Below, piece by piece: positions 23,460-34,940 of a stretch of DNA of 64,000 nucleotides. The stretch is taken from assembly GCF_029227915.1 (NCBI RefSeq), contig NC_079888.1, forward strand, positions 620,001 through 684,000, given 5' to 3'. Within the stretch, counting starts at the first letter, position 1; each line of letters begins with the position of its first letter. Both the position numbers and the translations under genes were made by a program. Source of the stretch: Hydractinia symbiolongicarpus (Eukaryota > Cnidaria > Hydrozoa > Anthoathecata > Hydractiniidae). The notes under the pieces were generated by a model. It ran no database searches. It was not told where the DNA came from and worked only from the letters and a program-made list of their open reading frames with translations.

Positions 23460-24944
23460 TTCAATTAAGTCCCACAGTCTATCGTTTCACTTTTAAAAGC
23501 GATACAACTTAGTAATATCGGAAAAAATCGCTAAATACATGTTGGTTCGAATATGTGAAGCAACCGTTGTAAGTCAAACGGATTGACACCGTTAGTAAGT
23601 CAATGAAAGGTAGTTTTTAAAACTGTCTCTATTTCTTCAGCATGAACTAACGGATAGGATTGGTCCCACATTAAAAAATGACTTATTTATCGAAATTTTT
23701 AAATAAAGCGTTACCACAGGGTCCAGTGTAATCGCTGAGTTGCGGCAATCATGTCAAATTAAAAAGAATGTTATTTCTTGGAGTTCAATTGGCTCATTTA
23801 TCACATTTATAAGGGCACAGTCCAGAAACAGTTCAATTAATTCCACAGTCAATCGTTTCACTTTTAAAAGCGATACAACTTAGTTATATCGGAACAAAAT
23901 CATTAAATACAAATACGAATATGTGACACAACCGTTGCAACTCAAACAGATTGCCACCGTTAAAAAGACAATGAAATGTAGTTTTTGAAACTGTCTCTAT
24001 TTCTTCAGCGTGAACTAACGGCTAGGATTGGTCTCACAGTACAAAATGACTTATTAATCTTAATTTTTAAATGAAGCACTATCACACCGCCCAGTGTAAT
24101 CGCTGAGTTTCATTAATCCTGTCAAATTAAGAAGAATGTCATTCCTTGGCGTCCAATTGGCTCATTTATCACATTTGTCAGGTCACAGTCCAGAATCAGT
24201 TGAACTAAGTCCCACAGTTAATCGGTTCACCGTTAAAAGCGATACAACTTAGTAAAATCGGAACAAAATCACTAAATACATGTTGGTACGAATATGTGAC
24301 GCAACCGTTGTAACTCAAACGGATTGACACCGTTAAAAAGACAATGAAATGTAGTTTTTGAAAATGTCTCTATTTCTTCAGCGTGAACTAACGGCTAGGA
24401 TTGGTCCCACAGTAAAAAATGACTTATTTATCTTAATTTTTAAATAAAGCGCTACCACACCGCCCAGTGTAATCGCTGAGTCCCAGCAATCATGTCAAAT
24501 TAAGAAGAATGGCATTCCTTGGAGTCCACTTGGCTCATTTATCACATTTATCAGGTTACAGTACAGAATCAGTTCAACTAAGTCCCACAGTCAATTGGTT
24601 CACCGTTAAAAGCGATACAACTTAGTAATATCGGAACAAAGTCACAAAATACATGTTGGTACGAATATGTGACGCAACCGTTGTAACTCAAACGGATTGA
24701 CACCGTTAAAAAGACAATGAAATGTAGTTTTTGAAACTGTCTCTATTTCTTCAGCGTGAACTAACGGATAGGATTGGTCCCATAAAAAAAATGACTTATT
24801 TATCTTAATTTTTAAATAAAGCGCTACCACAGGGTCCAGTGTAATCGCTGAGTTCCGGCAATCATGTCGAGTTAAAAAGAATGTTATTTCTTGGAGTTCA
24901 ATTGGCTCATTTATCACATTTATAAGATCACAGTCCAGAATCAT
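23460..24944. repeat. 1,485-bp tetramer HOR, copy 2
   Basis: Starts 23460, 23832, 24200, 24573; classes A B C A. All marks of copy 1 are repeated. By eye I found one substitution ('gttagtaagtc' near 23596 where copy 1 has 'gttagaaagtc') and a short difference at the end ('tataagatcac' near 24922 where copy 1 has 'tatcaggtcac'). At this similarity (apparently above 99%) it is among the youngest duplications in the window. Confidence 0.9.
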
Positions 24945-25683
24945 TTCAATTAAGTCCCACAGTCAATCGTTTCACTTTTAAAAGCGATACAACTTAGTAA
25001 TATCGGAAAAAATCACTAAATACATGTTGGTTCGAATATGTGAAGCAACCGTTGTAAGTCAAACGGATTGACACCGTTAGAAAGTCGATGAAAGGTAGTT
25101 TTTAAAACTGTCTCTATTTCTTCAGCATGAACTAACGGATAGGATTGGTCCCACATTAAAAAATGACTTATTTATCGAAATTTTTAAATAAAGCGCTACC
25201 ACAGGGTCCAGTGTAATCGCTGAGTTCCGGCAATCATGTCAAATTAAAAAGAATGTTATTTCTTGGAGTTCAATTGGCTCATTTATCACATTTATAAGGG
25301 CACAGTCCAGAAACAGTTCAATTAATTCCACAGTCAATCGTTTCACTTTTAAAAGCGATACAACTTAGTTATATCGGAACAAAATCATTAAATACAAATA
25401 CGAATATGTGACACAACCGTTGCAACTCAAACAGATTGCCACCGTTAAAAAGACAATGAAATGTAGTTTTTGAAACTGTCTCTATTTCTTCAGCGTGAAT
25501 TAACGGCTAGGATTGGTCCCAGAGAAAAAAATGACTTATTTATCTTAATTTTTAAATAAAGCGCTACCACACCGCCCAGTGTAATCGCTGAGTCCCAGCA
25601 ATCATGTCGAGTTAAAAGAATGTTATTTCTTGGAGTTCAATTGGCTCATTTATCACATTTATCAGGTCACAGTCCAGAATCAT
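24945..25683. repeat. Recombinant dimer between tetramer copies
   Basis: Two monomers (24945, 25317), 739 bp. The second, M69, is a mosaic of three sources. Its 5' half is the tagged B form (AAAT tag, 'gcaactcaaacag'). Its middle matches the C monomer seen at 27169 ('gtgaattaacgg', 'cccagagaaaaaaatg'). Its 3' end is A-like ('cgagttaaaagaatg', one A short). The tetramer has therefore lost two monomers here through at least two exchanges. Confidence 0.82.
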
Positions 25684-27168
25684 TTCAATTAAGTCCCACA
25701 GTCTATCGTTTCACTTTTAAAAGCGATACAACTTAGTAATATCGGAAAAAATCGCTAAATACATGTTGGTTCGAATATGTGAAGCAACCGTTGTAAGTCA
25801 AACGGATTGACACCGTTAGAAAGTCAATGAAAGGTAGTTTTTAAAACTGTCTCTATTTCTTCAGCATGAACTAACGGATAGGATTGGTCCCACATTAAAA
25901 AATGACTTATTTATCGAAATTTTTAAATAAAGCGCTACCACAGGGTCCAGTGTAATCGCTGAGTTCCGGCAATCATGTCAAATTAAAAAGAATGTTATTT
26001 CTTGGAGTTCAATTGGCTCATTTATCACATTTATAAGGGCACAGTCCAGAAACAGTTCAATTAATTCCACAGTCAATCGTTTCACTTTTAAAAGCGATAC
26101 AACTTAGTTATATCGGAACAAAATCATTAAATACAAATACGAATATGTGACACAACCGTTGCAACTCAAACAGATTGCCACCGTTAAAAAGACAATGAAA
26201 TGTAGTTTTTGAAACTGTCTCTATTTCTTCAGCGTGAACTAACGGCTAGGATTGGTCTCACAGTACAAAATGACTTATTAATCTTAATTTTTAAATGAAG
26301 CACTATCACACCGCCCAGTGTAATCGCTGAGTTTCATTAATCCTGTCAAATTAAGAAGAATGTCATTCCTTGGCGTCCAATTGGCTCATTTATCACATTT
26401 ATCAGGTCACAGTCCAGAATCAGTTGAACTAAGTCCCACAGTTAATCGGTTCACCGTTAAAAGCGATACAACTTAGTAAAATCGGAACAAAATCACTAAA
26501 TACATGTTGGTACGAATATGTGACGCAACCGTTGTAACTCAAACGGATTGACACCGTTAAAAAGACAATGAAATGTAGTTTTTGAAAATGTCTCTATTTC
26601 TTCAGCGTGAACTAACGGCTAGGATTGGTCCCACAGTAAAATATGACTTATTTATCTTAATTTTTAAATAAAGCGCTACCACACCGCCCAGTGTAATCGC
26701 TGAGTCCCAGCAATCATGTCAAATTAAGAAGAATGGCATTCCTTGGAGTCCACTTGGCTCATTTATCACATTTATCAGGTTACAGTACAGAATCAGTTCA
26801 ACTAAGTCCCACAGTCAATTGGTTCACCGTTAAAAGCGATACAACTTAGTAATATCGGAACAAAGTCACAAAATACATGTTGGTACGAATATGTGACGCA
26901 ACCGTTGTAACTCAAACGGATTGACACCGTTAAAAAGACAATGAAATGTAGTTTTTGAAACTGTCTCTATTTCTTCAGCGTGAACTAACGGATAGGATTG
27001 GTCCCATAATAAAAAATTACTTAATATCGAAATTTTTAAATGAAGCGCTACCACAGGGTCCAGTGTAATCGCTGAGTTCCGGCAATCATGTCGAGTTAAA
27101 AAGAATGTTATTTCTTGGAGTTCAATTGGCTCATTTATCACATTTATAAGATCACAGTCCAAAATCAG
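25684..27168. repeat. 1,485-bp tetramer HOR, copy 3
   Basis: Starts 25684, 26056, 26424, 26797; classes A B C A. It follows copies 1 and 2 but is slightly more diverged: 'gcgctaccac' instead of 'gcgttaccac', 'gttccggc' instead of 'gttgcggc', and 'taaaatatgac' in the third monomer. The fourth monomer reads 'cccataataaaaaattacttaatatcg', lacking one T relative to 'cttaattatcg' forms elsewhere. Confidence 0.88.
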
Positions 27169-28287
27169 TCCAATTAAGTCCCACAGTCAATCGTTTCACT
27201 TTTAAAAGCGATACAACTTAGTAATATCGGAACAAAATCACTAAATACATGTTGGTTCGAATATGTGAAGCAACCGTTGTAACTCAAACGGATTGCCACC
27301 GTTAGAAAGACAATGAAATGTAGTTTTTAAAACTGTCTCTATTTCTTCAGCGTGAATTAACGGCTAGGATTGGTCCCAGAGAAAAAAATGACTTATTTAT
27401 CTTAATTTTTAAATAAAGCGCTACCACACCGCCCAGTGTAATCGCTGAGTCCCAGCAATCATGTCAAATTAAGAAGAATGTCATTCCTTGAAGTCCACTT
27501 GGCTCATTTATCACATTTATCAGGTTACAGTCCAGAATCAGTTCAACTTAGTCCCACAGTCAATCGGTTCACCGTTAAAAGCGATACAACTTAGTAATAT
27601 CGGAACAAAGTCACAAAATACATGTTAGTACGAATATGTGACGCAACCGTTGTAACTCAAACGGATTGGCACCGTTAAAAAGACAATGAAATGTAGTTTT
27701 TGAAACTGTCTCTATTTCTTCAGCGTGAACTAACGGATAGGATTGGTCCCATAGTAAAAAATTACTTATTTATCGAAATTTTTAAATGAAGCGCTACCAC
27801 AGGGTCCAGTGTAATCGCTGAGTTCCGGCAATCATGTCGAGTTAAAACGAATGTTATTTCTTGGAGTTCAATTGGCTCATTTATCACATTTATAAGATCA
27901 CAGTCAAAAATCAGTCCAATTAAGTCCCACAGTTAATCGTTTCACTTTTAAAAGCGATACAAGTTAGTAATATCGGAACAAAATCACTAAATACATGTTG
28001 GTACAAATTGTTGACGCAACCGTTGTAACTCAAACAGATTGCCACTGTTAAAAAGACAATGAAATGTAGTTTTTGAAACTGTCTCTATTTCTTCAGCGTG
28101 AACTAACGGTTAGGCTTGGTCTCACAGTACAAAATGACTTATTAATCTTAATTTTTAAATGAAGCACTATCACACCGCCCAGTGTAATCGCTGAGTTTCA
28201 TTAATCCTGTCAAATTAAGAAGAATGTCATTCCTTGGAGTCCACTTGGCACATTTATCACATTTATCAGCTTACAGTCCAGAATCAG
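27169..28287. repeat. Trimer copied from ~13 kb upstream
   Basis: Starts 27169, 27542, 27915; classes C A B. The three monomers match 14155-15273 (starts 14155, 14528, 14901) at an offset of 13,014 bp. The match includes the rare third monomer with 'gttggtacaaattgttgacg' and 'gccactgttaaaaag'. Small differences are visible, for example 'ggttaggcttgg' here and 'ggttaggattgg' there, and 'cagagaaaaaaatg' here versus 'cagagtaaaaattg'. The distance exceeds any HOR unit, so either the interval between them was inserted or expanded later, or a block was moved. Confidence 0.8.
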
Positions 28288-29776
28288 TTCAACTAAGTCC
28301 CACAGTTAATCGGTTCACCGTTAAAAGCGATACAACTTAGTAATATCGGAACAAAATCACTAAATACATGTTGGTACGAATATGTGACGCAACCGTTGTA
28401 ACTCAAACGGATTGACACCGTTAAAAAGTCAATGAAAAGTAGTTTTTGAAACTGTCTCTATTTCTTCAGCGCGAACTAACGGCTAGGATTGGTCCCACAG
28501 TAAAAAATGACTTATTTATCTAAATTTTTAAATGAAGCGCTACCACAGGGTCCAGTGTAATCGCTGAGTTCCGGCAATCATGTCAAATTAAGAAGATTGT
28601 CATTCCTTGGAGTCCAATTGGCTCATTTATCACATTTATAAGATCACAGTCCAGAATCAGTTGAACTAAGTCCCACAGTTAATCGTTTCACTTTTAAAAG
28701 CGATACAACTTAGTAATATCAGGAAAAATGGCTAAATACATGTTCGTTCGAATATGTGAAGCAACCGTTGTAACTCAAACGGATTGCCACCATTAAAAAG
28801 ACAATGAAATGTAGTTTTTGAAACTGTCTCTATTTCTTCAGCGTAAACTAACAGCTAGGATTGGTCCCACAGTAAAAAATGACTTATTTATCTTAATTTT
28901 TAAATGAGGCGCTACCACACCACCAGTGTAATCGCTGAGTCCCAGCAATCATGTCAAATTAAGAAGAATGTCATTCCTTGGAGTCCACTTGGCTCATTTA
29001 TCACATTTATTAGGTTACAGTCCAGAATTAGTTCAACTAAGTCCCACAGTCAATCGGTTCACTGTTAAAAGCGATACAACTTAGTAATATCGGAACAAAA
29101 TCACAAAATACATGTTGGTACGAATATGTGACGCAACCGTTGTAACTCAAACGGATTGACACCGTTAAAAAGACAATGAAATGTAGTTTTGGAAACTGTC
29201 TTTATTTTTTCAGCGTGAACTAACGAATAGGATTGGTCCCATAGTAAAAAATTACTTATTTATCGAAATTTTTAAATGAAGCGCTACCACAGGGTCCAGT
29301 GTAATCGCTGAGTTCCGGCAATCATGTCGATTAAAAAAGAATGTTATTTCTTGGAGTTCAATTGGCTCATTTATCACATTTATAAGGTCACAGTCCAGAA
29401 ACAGTTCAATTAATTCCCACAGTCAATCGTTTCACTTTTAAAAGCGATACAACTTAGTAATATCGGAACAAATCGCTAAATACATGTTGGTACGAATCCG
29501 TGACGCAATAGTTGTAACTCAAACGGATTAACACCGTTAGAAAGTCAATGAAAAGTAGTTTTTGAAACTGTCTCTGTTTTTTCAGCGCGAACTAACGGCT
29601 AGGATTGGTCCCACAGTAAAAAATGACTTATTTATCTAAATTTTTAAATGAAGCGCTACCACAGGGTCCAGTGTAATCGTTGAGTTCCGGCAATCATGTC
29701 GAGTTAAGAAGAATGTTATTTCTTGGAGTTCAATTGGCTCATTTATCACATTTATAAGGTCACAGTCCAGAAACAG
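28288..29776. repeat. Transitional monomers M77-M80
   Basis: Starts 28288, 28661, 29032, 29405; classes A', C, A, A. Composition shifts here from the B/C-rich territory to the left toward A monomers with 'gcgcgaactaacgg' and 'gaatccgtgacgcaatagttg' features to the right. M78 has private changes ('catgttcgttcg', 'accaccagtg' with one C lost, so it is 371 bp). Nothing other than satellite is present. Confidence 0.88.
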
Positions 29777-31636
29777 TTCAATTAATTCCCACAGTCAATC
29801 GTTTCACTTTTAAAAGCGATACAACTTAGTAATATCGAAACAAATCGCTAAATACATGTTGGTACGAATACGTGACGCAATAGTTGTAACTCAAACGGAT
29901 TGACACCGTTAGAAAGTCAATGAAAAGTAGTTTTTTAAACTGTCTCTGTTTTTTCAGCGCGAACTAACGGCTAGGATTGGTCCCACCGTAAAAAATGACT
30001 TATTTATCTAAATTTTTAAATGAAGCGCTACCACAGGGTCCAGTGTAATCGTTGAGTTCCGGCAATCATGTCGAGTTAAAAAGAATGTTATTTCTTGGAG
30101 TCCAATTGGCTCATTTATCACATTTAGCAGGTCACAGTCCAGAATCAGTTCAATTAAGTCCCACAGTCAATTGTTTAACTTTTAAAAGCGATACAACTTA
30201 GTAAGATCGGAAAAAATCGCTAAATACATGTTGGTACGAATAAATGAAGCAACCGTTGTAACTCAAACGGATTGACACCGTTAGAAAGTCAATGAAATGT
30301 AGTTTTTGAAACTGTCTCTATTTCTTCAGCGTGAACTAACGGATAGGATTGGTCCCATAGTAAAAAATTACTTATTTATCGAAATTTTTAAGTGAAGCGC
30401 TACCACAGGGTCCAGTGGAATCGCTGAGTTCCGGCAATCATGTCGAGTTAAAAAGAATGTTATTTCTTGGAGTTTAATTGGCTCATTTATCACATTTATA
30501 AGGTCACAGTCCAAAAACAATTCAATTAATTCCCACAGTCAACCGTTTCACTTTTAAAAGCGATACAACTTAGTAATATCGGAACAAATCGCTAAATACA
30601 TGTTGGTACGAATACGTGACGCAATTGTTGTAACTCAAACGGATTGACACCGTTAGAAAGTCAATGAAAAGTAGTTTTTGAAACTGTCTCTGTTTTTTCA
30701 GCGCGAACTAATGGCTAGGATTGGTCCCACAGTGAAAAATAACTTAATTATCTAAATTTTTAAATGAAGCGCTACCACAGGGTCCAGTGTAATCGTTGAG
30801 TTCCGGCAATCATGTCGAGTTAAAAAGAATGTTATTTCTTGGAGTCCAATTGGCTCATTTATCACATTTAGCAGGTCACAGTCCAGAATCAATTCAATTA
30901 AGTCCCACAGTCAATTGTTTAACTTTTAAAAGCGATACAACTTAGTAAGATCGGAAAAAATCGCTAAATACATGTTGGTACGAATATATGAAGAAACCGT
31001 TGTAACTCAAACGGATTGACACCGTTAGAAAGTCAATGAAATGTAGTTTTTGAAACTGTCTCTACTTCTTCAGCGTGAACTAACGGATAGGATTGGTCCC
31101 ATAGTAAAAAATAACTTATTTATCGAAATTTTTAAGTGAAGCGCTACCACAGGGTCCAGTGTAATCGTTGAGTTCCGGCAATCATGTCGAGTTAAAAAGA
31201 ATGTTATTTCTTGGAGTCCAATTGGCTCATTTATCACATTTAGCAGGTCCCAGTCCAGAATCAATTCAATTAAGTACCACAGTCAATTGTTTCACTTTTA
31301 AAAGCGATACAACTTAGTAATATCGGAACAAATCGCTAAATACATGTTGGTACGAATACGTGACGCAATCGTTGTAACTCAAACGGATTGACACCGTTAG
31401 AAAGTCAATGAAAAGTAGTTTGTGAAACTGTCTCTGTTTTTTCAGCGCGAACTAATGGCTAGGATTGGTCCCACAGTAAAAAATGACTTATTAATCTTAA
31501 TTTTTAAATGAAGCACTATCACACCGCCCAGTGAAATCGCTGAGTTTCATTAATCCTGTCAAATTAAGAAGAATGTCATTCCTTGGAGTCCAATTGGCTC
31601 ATTTATCACATTTATCAGGTCACAGTCCAGAATCAG
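29777..31636. repeat. Dimeric HOR of A monomers M81-M85
   Basis: Starts 29777, 30149, 30521, 30893, 31265. Odd members share 'acgtgacgcaat.gttg' and 'gtctctgttttttcagcgcg'; even members share 'cagtcaattgtttaac', 'aagatcggaaaaaatcg' and end in 'atttagcaggtc' or similar. The pattern is a 744-bp dimer: 29777-30520, 30521-31264, then a fifth monomer (31265) that starts as the odd type and changes to a B-class 3' half at about 31485. Confidence 0.82.
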
Positions 31637-34617
31637 TTGAACTAAGTCCCACAGTTAATCGGTTCACCGTTAAAAGCAATACAACTTAGTAATATCGGAA
31701 CAAAATCACTAAATACATGTTGGTACGAATATGTGACGCAACCGTTGTAACTCAAACGGATTGACACCGTTAAAAAGACAATGAAATGTAGTTTTTGAAA
31801 CTGTCTCTATTTCTTCAGCGTGAACTAACAGATAGGATTGGTCCCACAGTAAAAAATGACTTATTTATCGAAATTTTTAAATGAAACGCTACCACAGGGC
31901 CCAGTGTAATCGCTGAGTTCCGGCAATCATGTCAAATTAAGAAGATTGTCATTCCTTGGAGTCCAATTGGCTCATTTATCACATTTATAAGATCACAGTC
32001 CAAAATTAGTCCAATTAAGTCTCACAGTCAATCGTTTCACTTTTAAAGGCGATACAACTTAGTAATATCGGGAAAAATGGCTAAATACATGTTGGTTCGA
32101 ATATGTGAAGCAACCGTTGTAACTCAAACGGATTGCCACCGTTAAAAAGACAATGAAATGTAGTTTTTGAAACTGTCTCTATTTCTTCAGCGTGAATTAA
32201 CGGCTAGGATTGGTCCCACAGTAAAAAATGACTTATTTATCTTAATTTTTAAATAAAGCGCTACCACACCGCCCAGTGTAATCGCTGAGTCCCAGAAATC
32301 ATGTCAAATTAAGAAGAATGTCATTCCTTGGAGTCCACTTGGCTCATTTATCACATTTATCAGGTTACAGTCCAGAATCAGTTCAACTAAGTCCCACGGT
32401 CAATCGGTTCACCGTTAAAAGCGATACAACTTAGTAATATCGGAACAAAATCAGAAAATACATGTTGGTACGAATATGTGACGCAACCGTTGTAACTCAA
32501 ACGGATTGACACCGTTGAAAAGACAATGAAATGTAGTTTTTGAAACTGTCTCTATTTCTTCAGCGTGAACTAACGGATAGGATTGGTCCCATAGTAAAAA
32601 ATTACTTATTTATCGAAATTTTTAAATGAAGCGCTACCACAGGGTCCAGTGTAATCGCTGAATTCCGGCAATCATGTCGAGTTAAAAAGAATGTTATTTC
32701 TTGGAGTTCAATTGGCTCATTTATCACATTTATAAGATCACAGTCCAAAATCAGTCCAATTAAGTCCCACAGTCAATCGTTTCACTTTTAAAAGCGATAC
32801 AAGTTAGTAATAACGGAACAAAATCACTAAATACATGTTGGTACAAATTGTTGACGCAACCGTTGTAACTCAAACAGATTGCCACCGTCAAAAAGACAAT
32901 GAAATGTAGTTTTTGAAACTGTCTCTATTTCTTCAGCGTGAACTAACGGTTAGGATTGGTCTCACAGTACAAAATGACTTATTAATCTTAATTTTTAAAT
33001 GAAGCACTATCACACCGCCCAGTGTAATCGCTGAGTTTCATTAATCCTGTCAAATTAAGAAGAATGTCATTCCTTGGAGTCCACTTGGCTCATTTATCAC
33101 ATTTATCAGGTTACAGTCCAGAATCTGTTCAACTAAGTCCCACAGTCAATCGGTTCACCGTTAAAAGCGACACAACTTAGTAATATCGGAACAAAATCAC
33201 AAAATACATGTTGGTACGAATATGTGACGCAACCGTTGTAACTCAAACGGATTGACACCGTTAAAAAGACAATGAAATGTAGTTTTTGAAACTGTCTCTA
33301 TTTCTTCAGCGTGAACTAACGGATAGGATTGGTCCCATAGTAAAAAATTACTTATTTATCGAAATTTTTAAATGAAACGCTACCACAGGGTCCAGTGTAA
33401 TCGCTGAGTTCCGGCAATCATGTCAAATTAAGAAGATTGTCATTCCTTGGAGTCCAATTGGCTCATTTATCACATTTATAAGATCACAGTCCAAAATTAA
33501 TCCAATTAAGTCTCACAGTCAATCGTTTCACTTTTAAAGGCGATACAACTTAGTAATATCGGGAAAAATGGCTAAATACATGTTGGTTCAAATATGTGAA
33601 GCAACCGTTGTAACTCAAACGGATTGCCAATGTTAAAAAGACAATGAAATGTAGTTTTTGAAACTGTCTCTATTTCTTCAGCGTGAATTAACGGCTAGGA
33701 TTGGTCCCACAGTAAAAAATGACTTATTTATCTTAATTTTTAAATAAAACGCTACCACACCGCCCAGTGTAATCGCTGAGTCCCAGCAATCATGTCAAAT
33801 TAAGAAGAATGTCATTCCTTGGAGTCCACTTGGCTCATTTATCACATTTATCAGGTTACAGTCCAGAATCAGTTCAACTAAGTCCCACAGTCAATCAGTT
33901 CACCGTTAAAAGCGATACAACTTAGTAATATCGGAACAAAATCACAAAATACATGTTGGTACGAATATGTGACGCAACCGTTGTAACTCAAACGGATTGA
34001 CACCGTTAAAAATACAATGAAATATAGTTTTTGAAACTGTCTCTATTTCTTCAGCGTGAACTAACGGATAGGATTGGTCCCATAGTAAAAAATTACTTAT
34101 TTATCGAAATTTTTAAATGAAGCGCTACCACAGGGTCCAGTGTAATAGCTGAGTTCTGGCAATCATGTCGAGTTAAAAAGAATGTTATTTCTTGGAGTTC
34201 AGTTGGCTCATTTATCACATTTAGCAGGTCACAGTCCAGAATCAGTTCAATTAAGTCCCACAGTCAATTGTTTAACTTTTAAAAGCGATACAACTTAGTA
34301 AGATCGGAAAAAATCGCTAAATACATGTTGGTACGAATATGTGACGCAACCGTTGTAACTCAAACGGATTGCCACCCTTAAAAAGACAATGAAATGTAGT
34401 TTTTGAAACTGTCTCTATTTCTTCAGCGTGAACTAACGGATAGGATTGGTCCCATAGTAAAAAATTACTTATTTATCGAAATTTTTAAGTGAAGCGCTAC
34501 CACAGGGTCCAGTGTAATCGCTGAGTTCCGGCAATCATGTCGAGTTAAAAAGAATGTTATTTCTTGGAGTTTAATTGGCTCATTTATCACATTTATAAGG
34601 TCACAGTCCAGAAACAA
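31637..34617. repeat. Mixed A'/C/A/B monomers M86-M93
   Basis: Starts 31637, 32010, 32382, 32755, 33128, 33501, 33873, 34246; classes A', C, A, B, A', C, A, A. M87 (32010) and M91 (33501) share 'gtctcacagtc', 'cttttaaaggcg' and 'gggaaaaatggc', giving a tetramer-like spacing of 1,491 bp. M89 (32755) is the 'tacaaattgttgacg' B type. Part of this block (about 32511-33360) recurs at offset 6,284 in the next kilobases. No other element seen. Confidence 0.85.
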
Positions 34618-34940
34618 TTCAATTAATTCCCACAGTCAACCGTTTCACTTTTAAAAGCGATACAACTTAGTATCGTTGTAACTCAAGCGGATTGACACCG
34701 TTAGAAAGTCAATGAAAAGTAGTTTTTGAAACTGTCTCTGTTTTTTCAGCGCGAACTAATGGCTAGGATTGGTCCCACAGTAAAAAATGACTTAATTATC
34801 TAAATTTTTAAATGAAGCGCTACCACAGGGTCCAGTGTAATCGTTGAGTTCCGGCAATCATGTCGAGTTAAAAAGAATGTTATTTCTTGGAGTCCAATTG
34901 GCTCATTTATCACATTTATAAGGTCACAGTCCAGAATCAG
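34618..34940. repeat. Monomer with 49-bp internal deletion (323 bp)
   Basis: Compared with its homologue at 36804, this monomer joins 'acttagta' directly to 'tcgttgtaactc' at 34672/34673. It loses +56 to +104, including the 'tacatgttggt' block. The right edge falls at the base of the CCGTT/AACGG dyad, which keeps its AACGG arm as 'aagcgg' (mutated) and its left arm as 'cgtt'. Confidence 0.9.

Noticed and set aside
23157-24944. Open frames of about 100 codons on the minus strand
   Set aside because: They sit in the same register of successive monomers, differ between copies by indels that shift the frame near the end, lack any recognisable domain, and are explained by the repeat.
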